Shown piece after piece: positions 8,129 through 16,854 of a stretch of 64,000 nt of DNA. This stretch comes from CAVYGN01 sp964413265. GTDB lineage: Bacteria; Spirochaetota; Brevinematia; Brevinematales; JAOACQ01. Location: NCBI GenBank assembly GCA_964413265.1, contig CAYPRX010000060.1:12654-76653 (forward strand), read 5' to 3'. The notes beneath the pieces are model-generated. The model was not told the DNA's origin, made no database searches, and worked only from the letters and a program-made list of their open reading frames with translations. The translations under genes were made by a program, and so were the position numbers. Each line of letters begins with the position of its first letter. The first letter of the stretch is position 1.

Positions 8129-9424
8129 ATGATATTAAGGATACTCACGTTTATCTTTCTTTTTCTGAATTTCGCCTTGCCCAAGGCAGGGACGAAAATC
8201 GGGATTTTTCCCCTGTATATATCGGCAATGCTTGCCATTCTGATATATCTCCCCATGACTTTTTACCTTACCCTGAAGAATTTCAGGCAAAGGGAAGAAA
8301 AATTAACACTTATTTATTACGCCTCTTTTCTCATAGTCTTCCTGGCTGATTTTTTACTGGAGGGGCAACTTCCACCATACTCAAACATACCGGATATATA
8401 TGCTCCTTATTTTATAGCCCTTTCATCACCATTTCTTATTTTCACTGCAAAATATCTTAAAATCAAACCAGCTCATTTTAAAATTATTATCCTCAGTTCT
8501 TTCTTTCTTCTTTCATTATACGGACTGGTGCAAAAAATATTTGGTGATATTAACACGATCATCCCGGGAGTAACTTATAATTATGCGGAGGCGGTCAAAT
8601 TGAACCCTCACTCAAGTCTGGACCTTTGGGCAAAACATAATTTTATTCCGGAACTTCAATATCTTAAACTCTCTTCAACCTACCAGAACGGCAACCTTTT
8701 TGGAGTGAACTACATTTTACTTTCATGGTTTGCCCTATATTTTCTGAGGAATGGGAAAGGACTGCCGATGAAAATCCTGTATTATTCGTCAATTTTATTA
8801 TATGTCTTTATCTGTTTTCTTACAGCTTCAGAAACTGTTTATATCGGTCTGATTGTATCCCTGCTGCTGATTTTTGCTATTACCATCCTGGATATTAAGA
8901 ATTCTTCTGGCCCGAATAAGGAAGTTAAGATAATTTCGCTTATATTGGTACCGGTTATACTTTTTATAATCTCTCTTTTCATAATAAATGACGTCAAATT
9001 GTTTCATTCACTAATTGTAACAAAGCTGCTTGCCAGGAATTTACTGTCAAATGAGAGAATACTGTATTTTATAAAGTACATTCATTACCTGATAGAGCAG
9101 AAAGGCATACTGCAGTTCCTGTTCGGATGTTTCTTTAATAACCCTAACAACAGTGGGGGTTATGAAATAACACTTGTTTATATATTCGTCAATTCGGGTA
9201 TTATTTTCGCTTTTATTTTCATGTTCTATATTTTGACATTTTTAAAGAAGCTTAAGCTTTCAGTATATAACATCGGCATATTTTCCTACCTTGCGGCTTC
9301 TTTTATCGACGGAGGTTTCTGGCTTCCGCCTACGGCTTTCTCATTTTTCATTCTGATCGGAATAAGCCTCTATATCCTTCAAAAACGAATGACCGAAGAC
9401 CATGGCATAACCTCTTTGCCATAA
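8129..9424 (+). CDS. O-antigen ligase/polymerase-like membrane protein
   Basis: The product has 431 residues and about ten to twelve hydrophobic segments. A larger extracytoplasmic loop around residues 145-190 contains the pattern STYQNGNLFGVNY, which resembles the conserved S/T...N.N...G motif of the Wzy/WaaL family. Such proteins polymerise or ligate surface glycans. The link is by topology and this motif only, so a different polytopic family is possible. It follows ahcY closely. Its stop lies against a hairpin that terminates flaB from the other strand and could also serve this gene. Confidence 0.5.
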   Translation: MILRILTFIFLFLNFALPKAGTKIGIFPLYISAMLAILIYLPMTFYLTLKNFRQREEKLTLIYYASFLIVFLADFLLEGQLPPYSNIPDIYAPYFIALSSPFLIFTAKYLKIKPAHFKIIILSSFFLLSLYGLVQKIFGDINTIIPGVTYNYAEAVKLNPHSSLDLWAKHNFIPELQYLKLSSTYQNGNLFGVNYILLSWFALYFLRNGKGLPMKILYYSSILLYVFICFLTASETVYIGLIVSLLLIFAITILDIKNSSGPNKEVKIISLILVPVILFIISLFIINDVKLFHSLIVTKLLARNLLSNERILYFIKYIHYLIEQKGILQFLFGCFFNNPNNSGGYEITLVYIFVNSGIIFAFIFMFYILTFLKKLKLSVYNIGIFSYLAASFIDGGFWLPPTAFSFFILIGISLYILQKRMTEDHGITSLP

Positions 9425-9446
9425 AAAAGCGGCGCTTGCGCGCCGC
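9423..9446 (-). terminator. rho-independent terminator of flaB
   Basis: A perfect 7-bp GC-only stem (9429-9435 with 9440-9446, GCGGCGC / GCGCCGC) has a 4-nt loop. On the minus strand it is followed by six T. It begins 15 bp after the flaB stop codon. Confidence 0.85.
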
Positions 9447-9461
9447 CTCTAATCATTTCGA

Positions 9462-10334
9462 TTATCTCAAAAGCTGCAGCATTAGCTGAGGTTTTTGATT
9501 GGCCTGCGATAACATCGCTGTTGCAGCCTGTGAAAGGATCTGAGACCTTACAAAGTTGGACATTTCTTCAGCCATATCCGAATCTCTTATCCTGGATTCG
9601 GCTGATTGGAGATTTTCATAGCCAACCAGTAAACCTACTGAGGCTTTTTCAAGCCTGTTCTGGTACGCACCCATATCTGCTCTCTGCTTTGAAACCTTTA
9701 AAAGAGCGAGATCGACCATACCTATGGTCATATTAGCCTTATCAGGAGTCGAGATGCTGATGAATGATGCAGTCTGAGGGTTTCCCACAGGGGACTTCAA
9801 ACCGAGCCCCTGGGAATTCATCGTGCCGAGGTAAAGCCTGGTCCTCTGGTCCATATTCGCTCCAATATGGAGCCAGATGCTTGCCATAACGGTATTTTCG
9901 CCAGTGGGCCTTGCAAATCTTCCCGTCAGTATGTTCATACCATTGAACTGAGCATGTGAAGCTATCCTGTCTACTTCCGCAACGAGTTCGGATACTTCAA
10001 CCTGGATCTGCATCCTGTCTTCAGTGCTGTAAATCCCGTTTGCAGCCTGAACAGCCAGTTCCCTGATACGCTGGAGAATGTTATGGGTCTCTTCGAGATA
10101 TCCTTCAGCTGTCTGAAGGAAAGAAATACCATCCATAACATTCATATGGGCTCTTTTCAAGCCCTGGATCTGGCTCCGCATCTTTTCAGATACTGCCAAA
10201 CCTGACGCATCATCACCCGCACGGTTGATGCGCATACCTGAGGAGAGCTTTTCAATGCCTTTGTCGCTGTCTCTGCCGTTGACAAACAGCTGTCTCTGGG
10301 TAAAGATGGCACTGATGTTGTGATTGATGATCAT
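9462..10334 (-). CDS. flaB: periplasmic flagellar filament core protein FlaB
   Basis: The product has 290 residues from the ATG at 10334, which follows AGGAGG with a 5-base gap. The N-terminal D0/D1 region (MIINHNISAIF, GIEKLSSGMRINRAGDDASG, LAVSEKMRSQIQGL) and the C-terminal coiled region ending NQKPQLMLQLLR are those of spirochaetal FlaB, the core of the periplasmic flagella. The short central part (TGRFARPTGEN) is normal for FlaB, which lacks the large surface domains of external flagellins. There is no signal peptide, as expected for a protein exported by the flagellar apparatus. The gene stands alone with its own promoter candidate, structured leader and terminator, suggesting strong separately regulated expression. 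Confidence 0.95.
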   Translation of the reverse strand: MIINHNISAIFTQRQLFVNGRDSDKGIEKLSSGMRINRAGDDASGLAVSEKMRSQIQGLKRAHMNVMDGISFLQTAEGYLEETHNILQRIRELAVQAANGIYSTEDRMQIQVEVSELVAEVDRIASHAQFNGMNILTGRFARPTGENTVMASIWLHIGANMDQRTRLYLGTMNSQGLGLKSPVGNPQTASFISISTPDKANMTIGMVDLALLKVSKQRADMGAYQNRLEKASVGLLVGYENLQSAESRIRDSDMAEEMSNFVRSQILSQAATAMLSQANQKPQLMLQLLR

Positions 10335-10374
10335 GACATCCTCCTTGATATTTTTTGAGAACATCCTTGTTCTC
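10335..10374 (-). promoter_or_regulatory. flaB 5' leader with CsrA-like binding sites
   Basis: On the minus strand a 6-bp stem (GAGAAC / GTTCTC, 10357-10362 with 10369-10374) displays AAGGAT in its loop. The stretch GAACAAGGATGT matches the CsrA/RsmA consensus RUACARGGAUGU at 11 of 12 positions, with GGA in the loop as CsrA prefers. A second GGA element lies in the Shine-Dalgarno sequence (AAGGAGGATGTC) directly before the start codon. This two-site layout is the one by which CsrA represses flagellin translation in other bacteria. No csrA or fliW gene lies in the window. Confidence 0.6.
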
Positions 10375-10407
10375 AGCACTATATTAATTTCGGAGAATTC
10401 TGGAATT

Positions 10408-10435
10408 TGATTAGCCTTTACATATGAAAATTTTA
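10408..10435 (-). promoter_or_regulatory. candidate sigma-28 promoter of flaB
   Basis: On the minus strand TAAAATTT (10428-10435) matches the sigma-28 -35 consensus TAAAGTTT at 7 of 8 positions. It is followed after 12 bp by GCTAATCA (10408-10415), which matches GCCGATAA at 5 of 8. The spacer is one base longer than usual. The leader would then be about 65 nt. Confidence 0.4.
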
Positions 10436-10459
10436 CTTAAATTAGAAGATAATCAATTT

Positions 10460-10533
10460 CGGGCTGGAGGGATTTGAACCCTCGGCTTCTTGGTCCCGAA
10501 CCAAGCGCGCTAGCCAAACTGCGCTACAGCCCG
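10460..10533 (-). tRNA. tRNA-Pro (anticodon CGG)
   Basis: The reverse strand reads as a 74-nt cloverleaf. The acceptor stem is CGGGCTG / CAGCCCG, the D arm lies around GCGCAGTTTGGCTAGCGC, the anticodon stem CTTGG/CCAAG has loop TTCGGGA (anticodon CGG), and the T arm contains GGTTCAAATC. CCA is not encoded. Confidence 0.95.
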
Positions 10534-10549
10534 AAAAACAGCAGACAAG

Positions 10550-10578
10550 ATTCTAAATCGCAATTGTTAATTTATCAA
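10550..10578 (-). promoter_or_regulatory. promoter of tRNA-Pro
   Basis: On the minus strand TTGATA (10573-10578) and TAGAAT (10550-10555) are separated by 17 bp. Transcription would start about 10 bp before the mature tRNA. Confidence 0.65.
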
Positions 10579-10630
10579 TTTTTTGTATCCTCTGCTGACT
10601 TTTGATGCAGATAAATAAATAACTTTTTTA

Positions 10631-10659
10631 TTGCTAGATATCAAAAATTATAATAAGAT
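10631..10659 (+). promoter_or_regulatory. possible promoter of the XRE-cupin gene
   Basis: TTGCTA (10631-10636) and TAAGAT (10654-10659) are separated by 17 bp, about 50 bp before the start codon. Each hexamer matches at 4 of 6 positions, so this is only a candidate. Confidence 0.35.
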
Positions 10660-10708
10660 AAAAAAGTTAGATTTTTATTTATTTTATTTTTCTGATCAGG
10701 AGGTTTCT

Positions 10709-11263
10709 ATGTTGCCTGATATTATTAATATTGCAAAAAGGATCAAAGAACTGAGAGATATCAACGGAATATCTCTTGAAACCCTTTCCAAAGAATTTCA
10801 GGTGAGCATCGAGGAATACAAGAAATATGAGAGCGGTGAATCCGATATTCCAATAGGTTTTTTATTCCAGATTGCAGGGAAATTCAATGTAGACATGACA
10901 GCCCTGCTGACAGGAGAGGAGCCTAAGCTCAAGATATTCAGTGTTGTCAGGAAAAACAGGGGGCTTTCGACAGATCGCCGAAAAGAATACAAATATCAGG
11001 ACCTTGCTTACAACTTCATAGATAAAAAAGCTGAGGTTTTTCTTGTAACCGTCGATCCAAAGAGTGAAGATACCCCGCTCAGTTTTTATTCTCATGACGG
11101 ACAGGAATACAATTATGTAATATCAGGCTCGCTGAAAGTATTTATCGGGCCATATAATGTTACCCTTGAAGAAGGCGATAGCCTGTTTTTCAATTCGGGA
11201 TATAAGCATGCTATGATATCCCTTAATAATCAACAAGCCAGATTCCTTGCAGTGATATTATAA
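10709..11263 (+). CDS. XRE-family regulator with cupin sensor domain
   Basis: The product has 184 residues. The ATG at 10709 follows CAGGAGGT with a 5-base gap; a longer TTG-initiated frame starts inside the promoter region and is rejected. Residues 5-65 form an XRE/Cro-type helix-turn-helix (IAKRIKELRDINGISLETLS, VSIEEYKKYESGESDIP). Residues 105-184 form a single cupin barrel (GQEYNYVISGSLKVFIG, LEEGDSLFFNSGYKHAM) that could bind a small ligand or metal. It lies 24 bp upstream of an acyl-CoA synthetase gene in the same direction. This pairing is common in anaerobes, and the regulator probably senses a carboxylate or its CoA ester and controls the operon. Confidence 0.9.
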   Translation: MLPDIINIAKRIKELRDINGISLETLSKEFQVSIEEYKKYESGESDIPIGFLFQIAGKFNVDMTALLTGEEPKLKIFSVVRKNRGLSTDRRKEYKYQDLAYNFIDKKAEVFLVTVDPKSEDTPLSFYSHDGQEYNYVISGSLKVFIGPYNVTLEEGDSLFFNSGYKHAMISLNNQQARFLAVIL

Positions 11264-11287
11264 TAAATAAAAAAACGGGAGGTCTTT

Positions 11288-12961
11288 ATGCTTGAGAAAT
11301 ATCTTAATAAAACCAATTTTAAAGACTACGATGAATTTTATAATAATTTCAGTATCAAAATACCTGATAATTTTAATTTCGCATATGATGTAGCCGATGA
11401 ATGGGCAAAAACAGATCCCGATAAAACTGCACTCGTCTGGTGCGATGATAACGGTCAGGAAGCGGTTTTTACCTTTGCCCAGCTTAAGGATAAGAGCGAC
11501 AGGACAGCCGCCTTTTTTAGCTCGCTTGGAATAAAAAAAGGCGATCCGGTTATGCTGATTTTAAAAAGGCGGTATCAATTCTGGTTTTGCATGCTGGCAC
11601 TTCACAAAATCGGCGCAGTCGCGATACCGGCCACTCATCTTCTGACCACAAAAGACATTATCTACAGAAACAACGCCGCCGATATCAAAATGATCGTTTC
11701 GGTAGGCGATAAGGAGGTCCTGGAACATATCGAGGAATCCCAGCCACAATCACCCACACTTAAATTAAAGGTAAAGATAGAGGGTGAGCACATTGATGGA
11801 TGGTATGATTTTGAAAGTTCCATTTCAAGAGACGGCCTGCATTTTGAACGTCCTGTCGGAAATGAGGCGACAAAGAACACTGATATGTTCCTGCTGTATT
11901 TTACATCCGGCACAACAGGTATGCCGAAAATGGTAGCCCATAATTTTACATATCCGCTGGCTCATATCATTACTTCAAAATACTGGCAGAATGTTCAGGA
12001 TAATGGACTTCACCTGACAGTATCGGATACAGGGTGGGCAAAGGCCGCATGGGGAAAGCTTTACGGGCAATGGTTATGCGGGAGTGCAATATTTGTGTAC
12101 GATTACGGTTCAAAATTTAAACCGAAAGACCTTCTCGGCATTATAGAAAAATACGGGGTCACTACCTTTTGTGCGCCTCCTACGATCTACAGGTATCTCA
12201 TCAAGGAAGACCTGACCCAGTATAACTTTTCGAAACTTAAATACTGTACTGTTGCGGGAGAACCCCTTAATCCGGAGGTATACAACCGTTTTCTGGAAAT
12301 GGTAAGATTAAAACTGATGGAAGGATACGGCCAGACAGAACTGGTTGTCACTATAGGCAATTTCAAATGGATGGAACCGAAACCCGGTTCGATGGGCAAG
12401 CCTTCTCCCGGTTATGATATATTTCTGCTTAATGACGAAGGCAAAATATGCGAAATCGGAGAAGAAGGACAGATCGCGGTCAGGACAGATCCCAATAAAC
12501 CATGGGGAATTTTTGATGGTTATTATCGCGATGAAGAACTCACCAGGAAATCATGGCATGAAAATTTTTATTATACCGGAGACATGGCCTGGAAGGATGA
12601 GGACGGTTTTTTCTGGTTTGTAGGCAGAGCGGACGATCTAATAAAGAGTTCAGGCTATAGAATAGGCCCTTTTGAGGTTGAAAGCGCGCTTCTGGAACAC
12701 CCCGCTGTTATGGAATGCGCCATAACAGGGGTCCCGGATCCCGATAGGGGTCAGGTTGTAAAGGCTACAATTACGCTTGCAAAGGGTTATACTCCCAGCG
12801 AAGACTTGAAAGCCGAGCTCCAGGAACATGTTAAAAAGGTGACCGCCCCTTATAAATATCCCAGAATAATCGAATTCGTATCAGAACTTCCTAAAACGAT
12901 CAGCGGCAAAATCCGGAGGGTGGAAATCAGGGAGGGAAAGAAGCGCGACTATGCCGATTAA
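11288..12961 (+). CDS. AMP-forming acyl-CoA synthetase
   Basis: The product has 557 residues and belongs to the ANL superfamily. It carries the phosphate-binding loop YFTSGTTGMPK (near residue 206), the YGQTE motif, the hinge region YTGDMAWKDEDGFFWFVGR and the C-terminal catalytic lysine in PKTISGKIRR. It activates a carboxylic acid to an acyl-AMP and transfers it to coenzyme A. The sequence resembles the medium-chain or acetyl-type ligases paired with XRE-cupin regulators. Chain length cannot be decided here. It is the second gene of the XRE-cupin operon, with a GGGAGG ribosome site. Its TAA overlaps the htpG stop codon on the other strand, with no room for a separate terminator. Confidence 0.93.
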   Translation: MLEKYLNKTNFKDYDEFYNNFSIKIPDNFNFAYDVADEWAKTDPDKTALVWCDDNGQEAVFTFAQLKDKSDRTAAFFSSLGIKKGDPVMLILKRRYQFWFCMLALHKIGAVAIPATHLLTTKDIIYRNNAADIKMIVSVGDKEVLEHIEESQPQSPTLKLKVKIEGEHIDGWYDFESSISRDGLHFERPVGNEATKNTDMFLLYFTSGTTGMPKMVAHNFTYPLAHIITSKYWQNVQDNGLHLTVSDTGWAKAAWGKLYGQWLCGSAIFVYDYGSKFKPKDLLGIIEKYGVTTFCAPPTIYRYLIKEDLTQYNFSKLKYCTVAGEPLNPEVYNRFLEMVRLKLMEGYGQTELVVTIGNFKWMEPKPGSMGKPSPGYDIFLLNDEGKICEIGEEGQIAVRTDPNKPWGIFDGYYRDEELTRKSWHENFYYTGDMAWKDEDGFFWFVGRADDLIKSSGYRIGPFEVESALLEHPAVMECAITGVPDPDRGQVVKATITLAKGYTPSEDLKAELQEHVKKVTAPYKYPRIIEFVSELPKTISGKIRRVEIREGKKRDYAD

Positions 12962-14904
12962 ATGCCCTTTTCCATTAAACCTATCATAATTTTATTGAAT
13001 TTTACTGGGTCTGGAAGATCAGCGCCCTCCGCTAAAAGAGCGTAGCCCAGCAAAAGTTCGGCATAATCCTCTAGGACTGTATCAAGCTTGTCTTTTTCAA
13101 ATCTTTCCTTGATCTTTAGTATCAGAGGATGGTTCGGATTTATTTCCATTATTCTTTTTTTATGCGGAATCGATTCATCTGCATCTTTTCTCATTATCTT
13201 TTCAAGGTTGGGGCTTACGTCGAACTCATCACCGGTTATGCAGGCTGGAGAATTCACCAGCCTCAATGAAATTCTCGCTTCCTTAATGTCTTTCTCCAAT
13301 TTCGCTTGAAGGAATTTAAGCAGTTCTCCGAACTCTTTTTGTTTGGATTTTATCTCGGTTTCAATTTTTATCTTTTCATCAGGACTATCCAGATCAAGAT
13401 TGCCCTTTTCAATCGCTTTTATCTTCTTTCCCTTGTACTCATTAAGTGAACCTGCCATTATTTCATCTATTGGACTGAGCAGAAAAATGACCTCATAATC
13501 TTTATTTTTCAAAGCCTCAATATGAGGGGAATTTTCTGCTATGTTTCTCGTTTCTGAAGTGAGTGTATAAATATGATTCTGGCCGTCTTTCATTCTTTCT
13601 ATATATTCATCAAGGTTGGTTAGATCCGTTGTGCTTTGGCTAGATTCAAACAATATCAGCTGTGCAAGTTTTTCCTTATTCTCATAATCTGATATTACTC
13701 CCTCTTTAACGGCGTTACCGAATTCTTTAAAGAATTTCTTATAAAGATCCTTTTCATTTGAGTACATTTCAAGCAGGCTGTCAATTATTTTTTTAGTCAA
13801 ACTTTTTTTGATCTGCGAAACATTCCTGTCCTGCTGGAGCATTTCGCGTGAAATATTAAGCGGAAGGTCAGAAGATTCGACAACACCTTTAATGAACCTA
13901 AAATATTTTGGAAGAAGTTCTTCAAAAGCCTCCATAATCATGACTTTTTTTACATAGAGCTGAAGACCGCTTTTATAACCCTGGTAGAATAGATTAAAAG
14001 GGGCCTTGGAAGGAATAAAAAGCAGGGAATGAAACTCGAGGGTCCCTTCTGCTTTGTAATAGATTGTCTTCAGAACATCGTTCCAGTCATGTGAGATATG
14101 CCTGTAAAACTCATTATACTCTTCCTGTTTAACTTCCGATGCCGGCCTCATCCATATTGGCTTCATAGAATTAAGAATTGTGTCTTCGGTTACTTTGACT
14201 TTTTTCCCGTCTTTCTTAGGTTTTCCTTCGGTATCTTTCTCAATCTCCTCGCTTTCATGCTTCATTATGATCGGATAATTGATAAAGTCGGAATATTTTT
14301 TTATTATGTTTGAAATTGTATAATAATCAGTAAAATCCTCAATCCCGTTTTCACTATCGACAGGTTTAAGGTGCAGTGTTATTACAGTGCCATGATTTTC
14401 CTTTTCAGAAGTCGACAGAGTATACTCACCCTCTCCGTCAGATTCCCAGCGGTAAGCAGCTTTTCCACCCGCTTTTTTTGTATCTATAGTCACGAGGTCG
14501 GCCACCATAAAGGCTGAATAAAAACCTACACCAAACTCCCCGATCATTTCATTTACTGAGGAGTCCGATTTATTTTCTTTCAGATTTTTTAAAAATTCCT
14601 GTGTGCCAGAACGGGCTATTGTTCCTATATGTTCAATGAGGTCTTCATGGCTCATACCTATTCCATTATCGCTGATGGTAAGAGTTCTTGCCCCAGCGTC
14701 CGCCTCCAGACGGATCTCAAATTTTTCTCCAGGCAGAAGCAGTTCCGGCTTTGTAATAGATTCAAAGCGAAGTCTGTCAATTGCATCTGAAGAATTGGAT
14801 ACCAGCTCTCTTAAAAATATTTCCTTATTACTGTAGATGGAATGCACCATCAAATTCAATAATTGCCTGCTTTCAGCCTGAAAACTGAATTTCTCCAAAG
14901 ACAT
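12958..14904 (-). CDS. htpG: HSP90-family chaperone HtpG
   Basis: The product has 648 residues, the usual length. The N-terminal GHKL ATPase domain shows FLRELVSNSSDAIDRLR, ISDNGIGMSHEDLIEHIGTI and GEFGVGFYSAFMVAD. The middle domain has SDLPLNISREMLQQ with the catalytic arginine region, and the C-terminal dimerisation domain is complete. A charged segment near residues 215-235 (KDTEGKPKKDGKKVK) is lineage-typical. It helps fold and stabilise client proteins under stress. It is the last gene of a long minus-strand run and follows the M23 peptidase with a 21-bp gap. No CIRCE-type inverted repeat was seen. Confidence 0.97.
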   Translation of the reverse strand: MSLEKFSFQAESRQLLNLMVHSIYSNKEIFLRELVSNSSDAIDRLRFESITKPELLLPGEKFEIRLEADAGARTLTISDNGIGMSHEDLIEHIGTIARSGTQEFLKNLKENKSDSSVNEMIGEFGVGFYSAFMVADLVTIDTKKAGGKAAYRWESDGEGEYTLSTSEKENHGTVITLHLKPVDSENGIEDFTDYYTISNIIKKYSDFINYPIIMKHESEEIEKDTEGKPKKDGKKVKVTEDTILNSMKPIWMRPASEVKQEEYNEFYRHISHDWNDVLKTIYYKAEGTLEFHSLLFIPSKAPFNLFYQGYKSGLQLYVKKVMIMEAFEELLPKYFRFIKGVVESSDLPLNISREMLQQDRNVSQIKKSLTKKIIDSLLEMYSNEKDLYKKFFKEFGNAVKEGVISDYENKEKLAQLILFESSQSTTDLTNLDEYIERMKDGQNHIYTLTSETRNIAENSPHIEALKNKDYEVIFLLSPIDEIMAGSLNEYKGKKIKAIEKGNLDLDSPDEKIKIETEIKSKQKEFGELLKFLQAKLEKDIKEARISLRLVNSPACITGDEFDVSPNLEKIMRKDADESIPHKKRIMEINPNHPLILKIKERFEKDKLDTVLEDYAELLLGYALLAEGADLPDPVKFNKIMIGLMEKGI

Positions 14905-14925
14905 ACTCTTTATATCCCCCGACTA

Positions 14926-15864
14926 TTATAAACCTCCGAGACTTGAATCGGTTGTTTCACTGCTGTTAGTTGAAACCTGATTTGATGAATTGTTCTTTGC
15001 TATATTCTGCGCTTCTGAACGATAGGACTCGTAAAATTTTCTGCTGTAAAGGCTTATTCTGGAATTATTCGGGCCTAAAAATGTAGTAGGGATGGTCTCT
15101 CTGCCCATCGTAACTGCTTTAAAAACCATGAAATGAAGATGGGGCCCGGTCGTGAATCCTGTGTTTCCACTGAAACCAATGATCTGACCTTTATGCACCA
15201 CATCACCGATATTAACCAAACTTCCATTTTTCATCAAATGAACATACTCGCTGAAAGTACCATCTTTGTGATAAACGGTTACATAGTTGGCATTATTGAG
15301 ATACCTGAATCTGAATCCGCCAAAGCTGGAATCCTGCTTAACATCAACGACTATGCCTTCCCTGGCCGCACAGACAGGGGTGCCAACCCACATGCTGAAA
15401 TCCAGAGAATACCTTATCCAGCCCCTGTGTGAAATCCTTCCGTTATAGCCCTGGTTAATCATGTGGCTCGTGCCCTCCTCATAGGGAATAAAATATATAT
15501 AATTCAGGTCCGGATTTACATCGGGATCGCCCATTGCCTCATTGACTGTAAAAACAAGGCTGTTCGACGGGTCCTGATATGTTATAACACTGAACAGATA
15601 TTCGCCCTTTTCCTGGGGTTTAAGAATTGTATAGAAAGGAAGATGAGTGCTTAAGCAGAGCTGTTCAGAATTTTTTAAATTAACCATTATTTGAATGGGG
15701 CAGTAATTCACATTATCCGCATAAAAAACATACTCGTTTTTTCCAGAGGGAAGATAATAAACATTGACATAATCAGTGGCAGATATTAAAGAAAGGGGCA
15801 TTACGATAGTGCTTAAAATTAAAAGGACTGACTTTAAAAAAAATAACGATTTCTGACATTCCAT
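14926..15864 (-). CDS. exported M23-family (LytM-like) peptidase
   Basis: The product has 312 residues. The ATG at 15864 follows GGGAGA at good spacing. An N-terminal hydrophobic signal peptide ends near LISA. The catalytic M23 domain lies at about residues 135-255. It carries the first zinc-ligand motif in the form SHRGWIRYSLDF, then YVHL and GPHLHFMVF, so the zinc ligands appear present. The protein should cleave peptidoglycan cross-links in the periplasm, or act as a scaffold if inactive. A low-complexity Ser/Asn/Thr tail follows. It sits between the radical SAM gene and htpG in one minus-strand series. Confidence 0.88.
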   Translation of the reverse strand: MECQKSLFFLKSVLLILSTIVMPLSLISATDYVNVYYLPSGKNEYVFYADNVNYCPIQIMVNLKNSEQLCLSTHLPFYTILKPQEKGEYLFSVITYQDPSNSLVFTVNEAMGDPDVNPDLNYIYFIPYEEGTSHMINQGYNGRISHRGWIRYSLDFSMWVGTPVCAAREGIVVDVKQDSSFGGFRFRYLNNANYVTVYHKDGTFSEYVHLMKNGSLVNIGDVVHKGQIIGFSGNTGFTTGPHLHFMVFKAVTMGRETIPTTFLGPNNSRISLYSRKFYESYRSEAQNIAKNNSSNQVSTNSSETTDSSLGGL

Positions 15865-15888
15865 AGTAAATCTCCCATTATTAAATTA

Positions 15889-16854
15889 TCAGACCTGGGA
15901 AAGTTTGTAGAAAATTCCCCTTTCGCCAAGGCTGTTTATAAATTCGGCTTTTATCAATTTGTCATAGGTTAATATATCCATATATTTCAAAATTTCTTCT
16001 TCGCCAATTGAAATTACCATACTCAGGTCTTCTATAGTAGACGGTCTCCTCCTGAGAGTATCTACAATTGCACTTTCAATATCTTTTCTGTATGTCTTCA
16101 GTTCCTCCCTTTTTCTAAATTTCTTTATGATTTCGATCCCTTTCAAATTCAATTTTATTTTTGTATTTTCCATTATGTCACTGTCCGCGGGTTTCACCCA
16201 TTCTTCAGCCCCGGGTCTGTCAAGTGTATTGAGCTGTATCTTGTCAGGTTTAATCTTCAAAATGGCTCTGCGTAATTTTGCAATATTATAATCATCGGTA
16301 TTAATCCCGTCAACTATGAAAACTTCCAGCCAAAGAGCCTTGAGTAACCCTGATAGTTTAAACACCCTTGAAAATTCAGCAATGCCTTCTATAACATTAC
16401 TTAATTTAATCAGAGGATGCGGCCTGTCTATTTTTATGTAGGCCTCTTCAGAGGCCGCATCAAGAGAGGGAAGGACCACGTCGGCATGAAGCAGATCATC
16501 CCTGACTTCCTTAAGATTCAAAAGACTTGAATTGGTAATAACGGCTATCTTTATGGACGGAAATTCCTTTTTCAGTGAACCGAGCATGAATCCAAGGCCG
16601 GAATGAAGAGTCGGTTCACCCGAACCTGAAAAAGTTATAAAATCAGGGGCAGGGTTTTGTCCTAAAAAATCCCTGATTTCAGACAGGATCTTATCGGAGG
16701 GATAATACTCCGTCCTTTCTGTAACCAGTTTCATAGTCTTTCCGCATTCGCAGTAAACACAATTGAAATTGCATACCTTTCTGGGAAGAATATCCACACC
16801 TAAAGATATGCCGAGTCTTCTGGAAGGTACAGGACCATAAATATATCTATACAT
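15889..16854 (-). CDS. radical SAM protein (COG0731-like)
   Basis: The product has 321 residues. The radical SAM motif is CNFNCVYCECG (CX3CX2C), preceded by GPVPSRRLGISLGVDILP, which is typical of the COG0731 group of Fe-S oxidoreductases. FSGSGEPTLHSGL is the GGE-like SAM-binding motif. The last 80 residues look like a winged helix (DTLRRRPSTIEDLSMVI). The reaction is unknown. Its start codon overlaps the end of the ATP-grasp/FMN fusion gene by 8 bp, so the two are probably translationally coupled and may act in one pathway. It is the third gene of the TrpB2 operon. Confidence 0.85.
   Translation of the reverse strand: MYRYIYGPVPSRRLGISLGVDILPRKVCNFNCVYCECGKTMKLVTERTEYYPSDKILSEIRDFLGQNPAPDFITFSGSGEPTLHSGLGFMLGSLKKEFPSIKIAVITNSSLLNLKEVRDDLLHADVVLPSLDAASEEAYIKIDRPHPLIKLSNVIEGIAEFSRVFKLSGLLKALWLEVFIVDGINTDDYNIAKLRRAILKIKPDKIQLNTLDRPGAEEWVKPADSDIMENTKIKLNLKGIEIIKKFRKREELKTYRKDIESAIVDTLRRRPSTIEDLSMVISIGEEEILKYMDILTYDKLIKAEFINSLGERGIFYKLSQV

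Noticed and set aside
10539..10597. CAGCAGA/TCTGCTG inverted repeat between tRNA-Pro and the XRE-cupin gene
   Set aside because: The 7-bp arms are 45 bp apart and lie around the tRNA promoter without symmetry to it, so chance is the simplest reading.
12958..12961. Overlapping stop codons of the acyl-CoA synthetase and htpG as an antisense control signal
   Set aside because: Overlaps of a few bases between converging genes occur elsewhere in this compact window and carry no further structure here.
13088..14836. Plus-strand reading frames inside htpG
   Set aside because: They are shadows of a clear HtpG gene and have no ribosome sites or recognisable domains.
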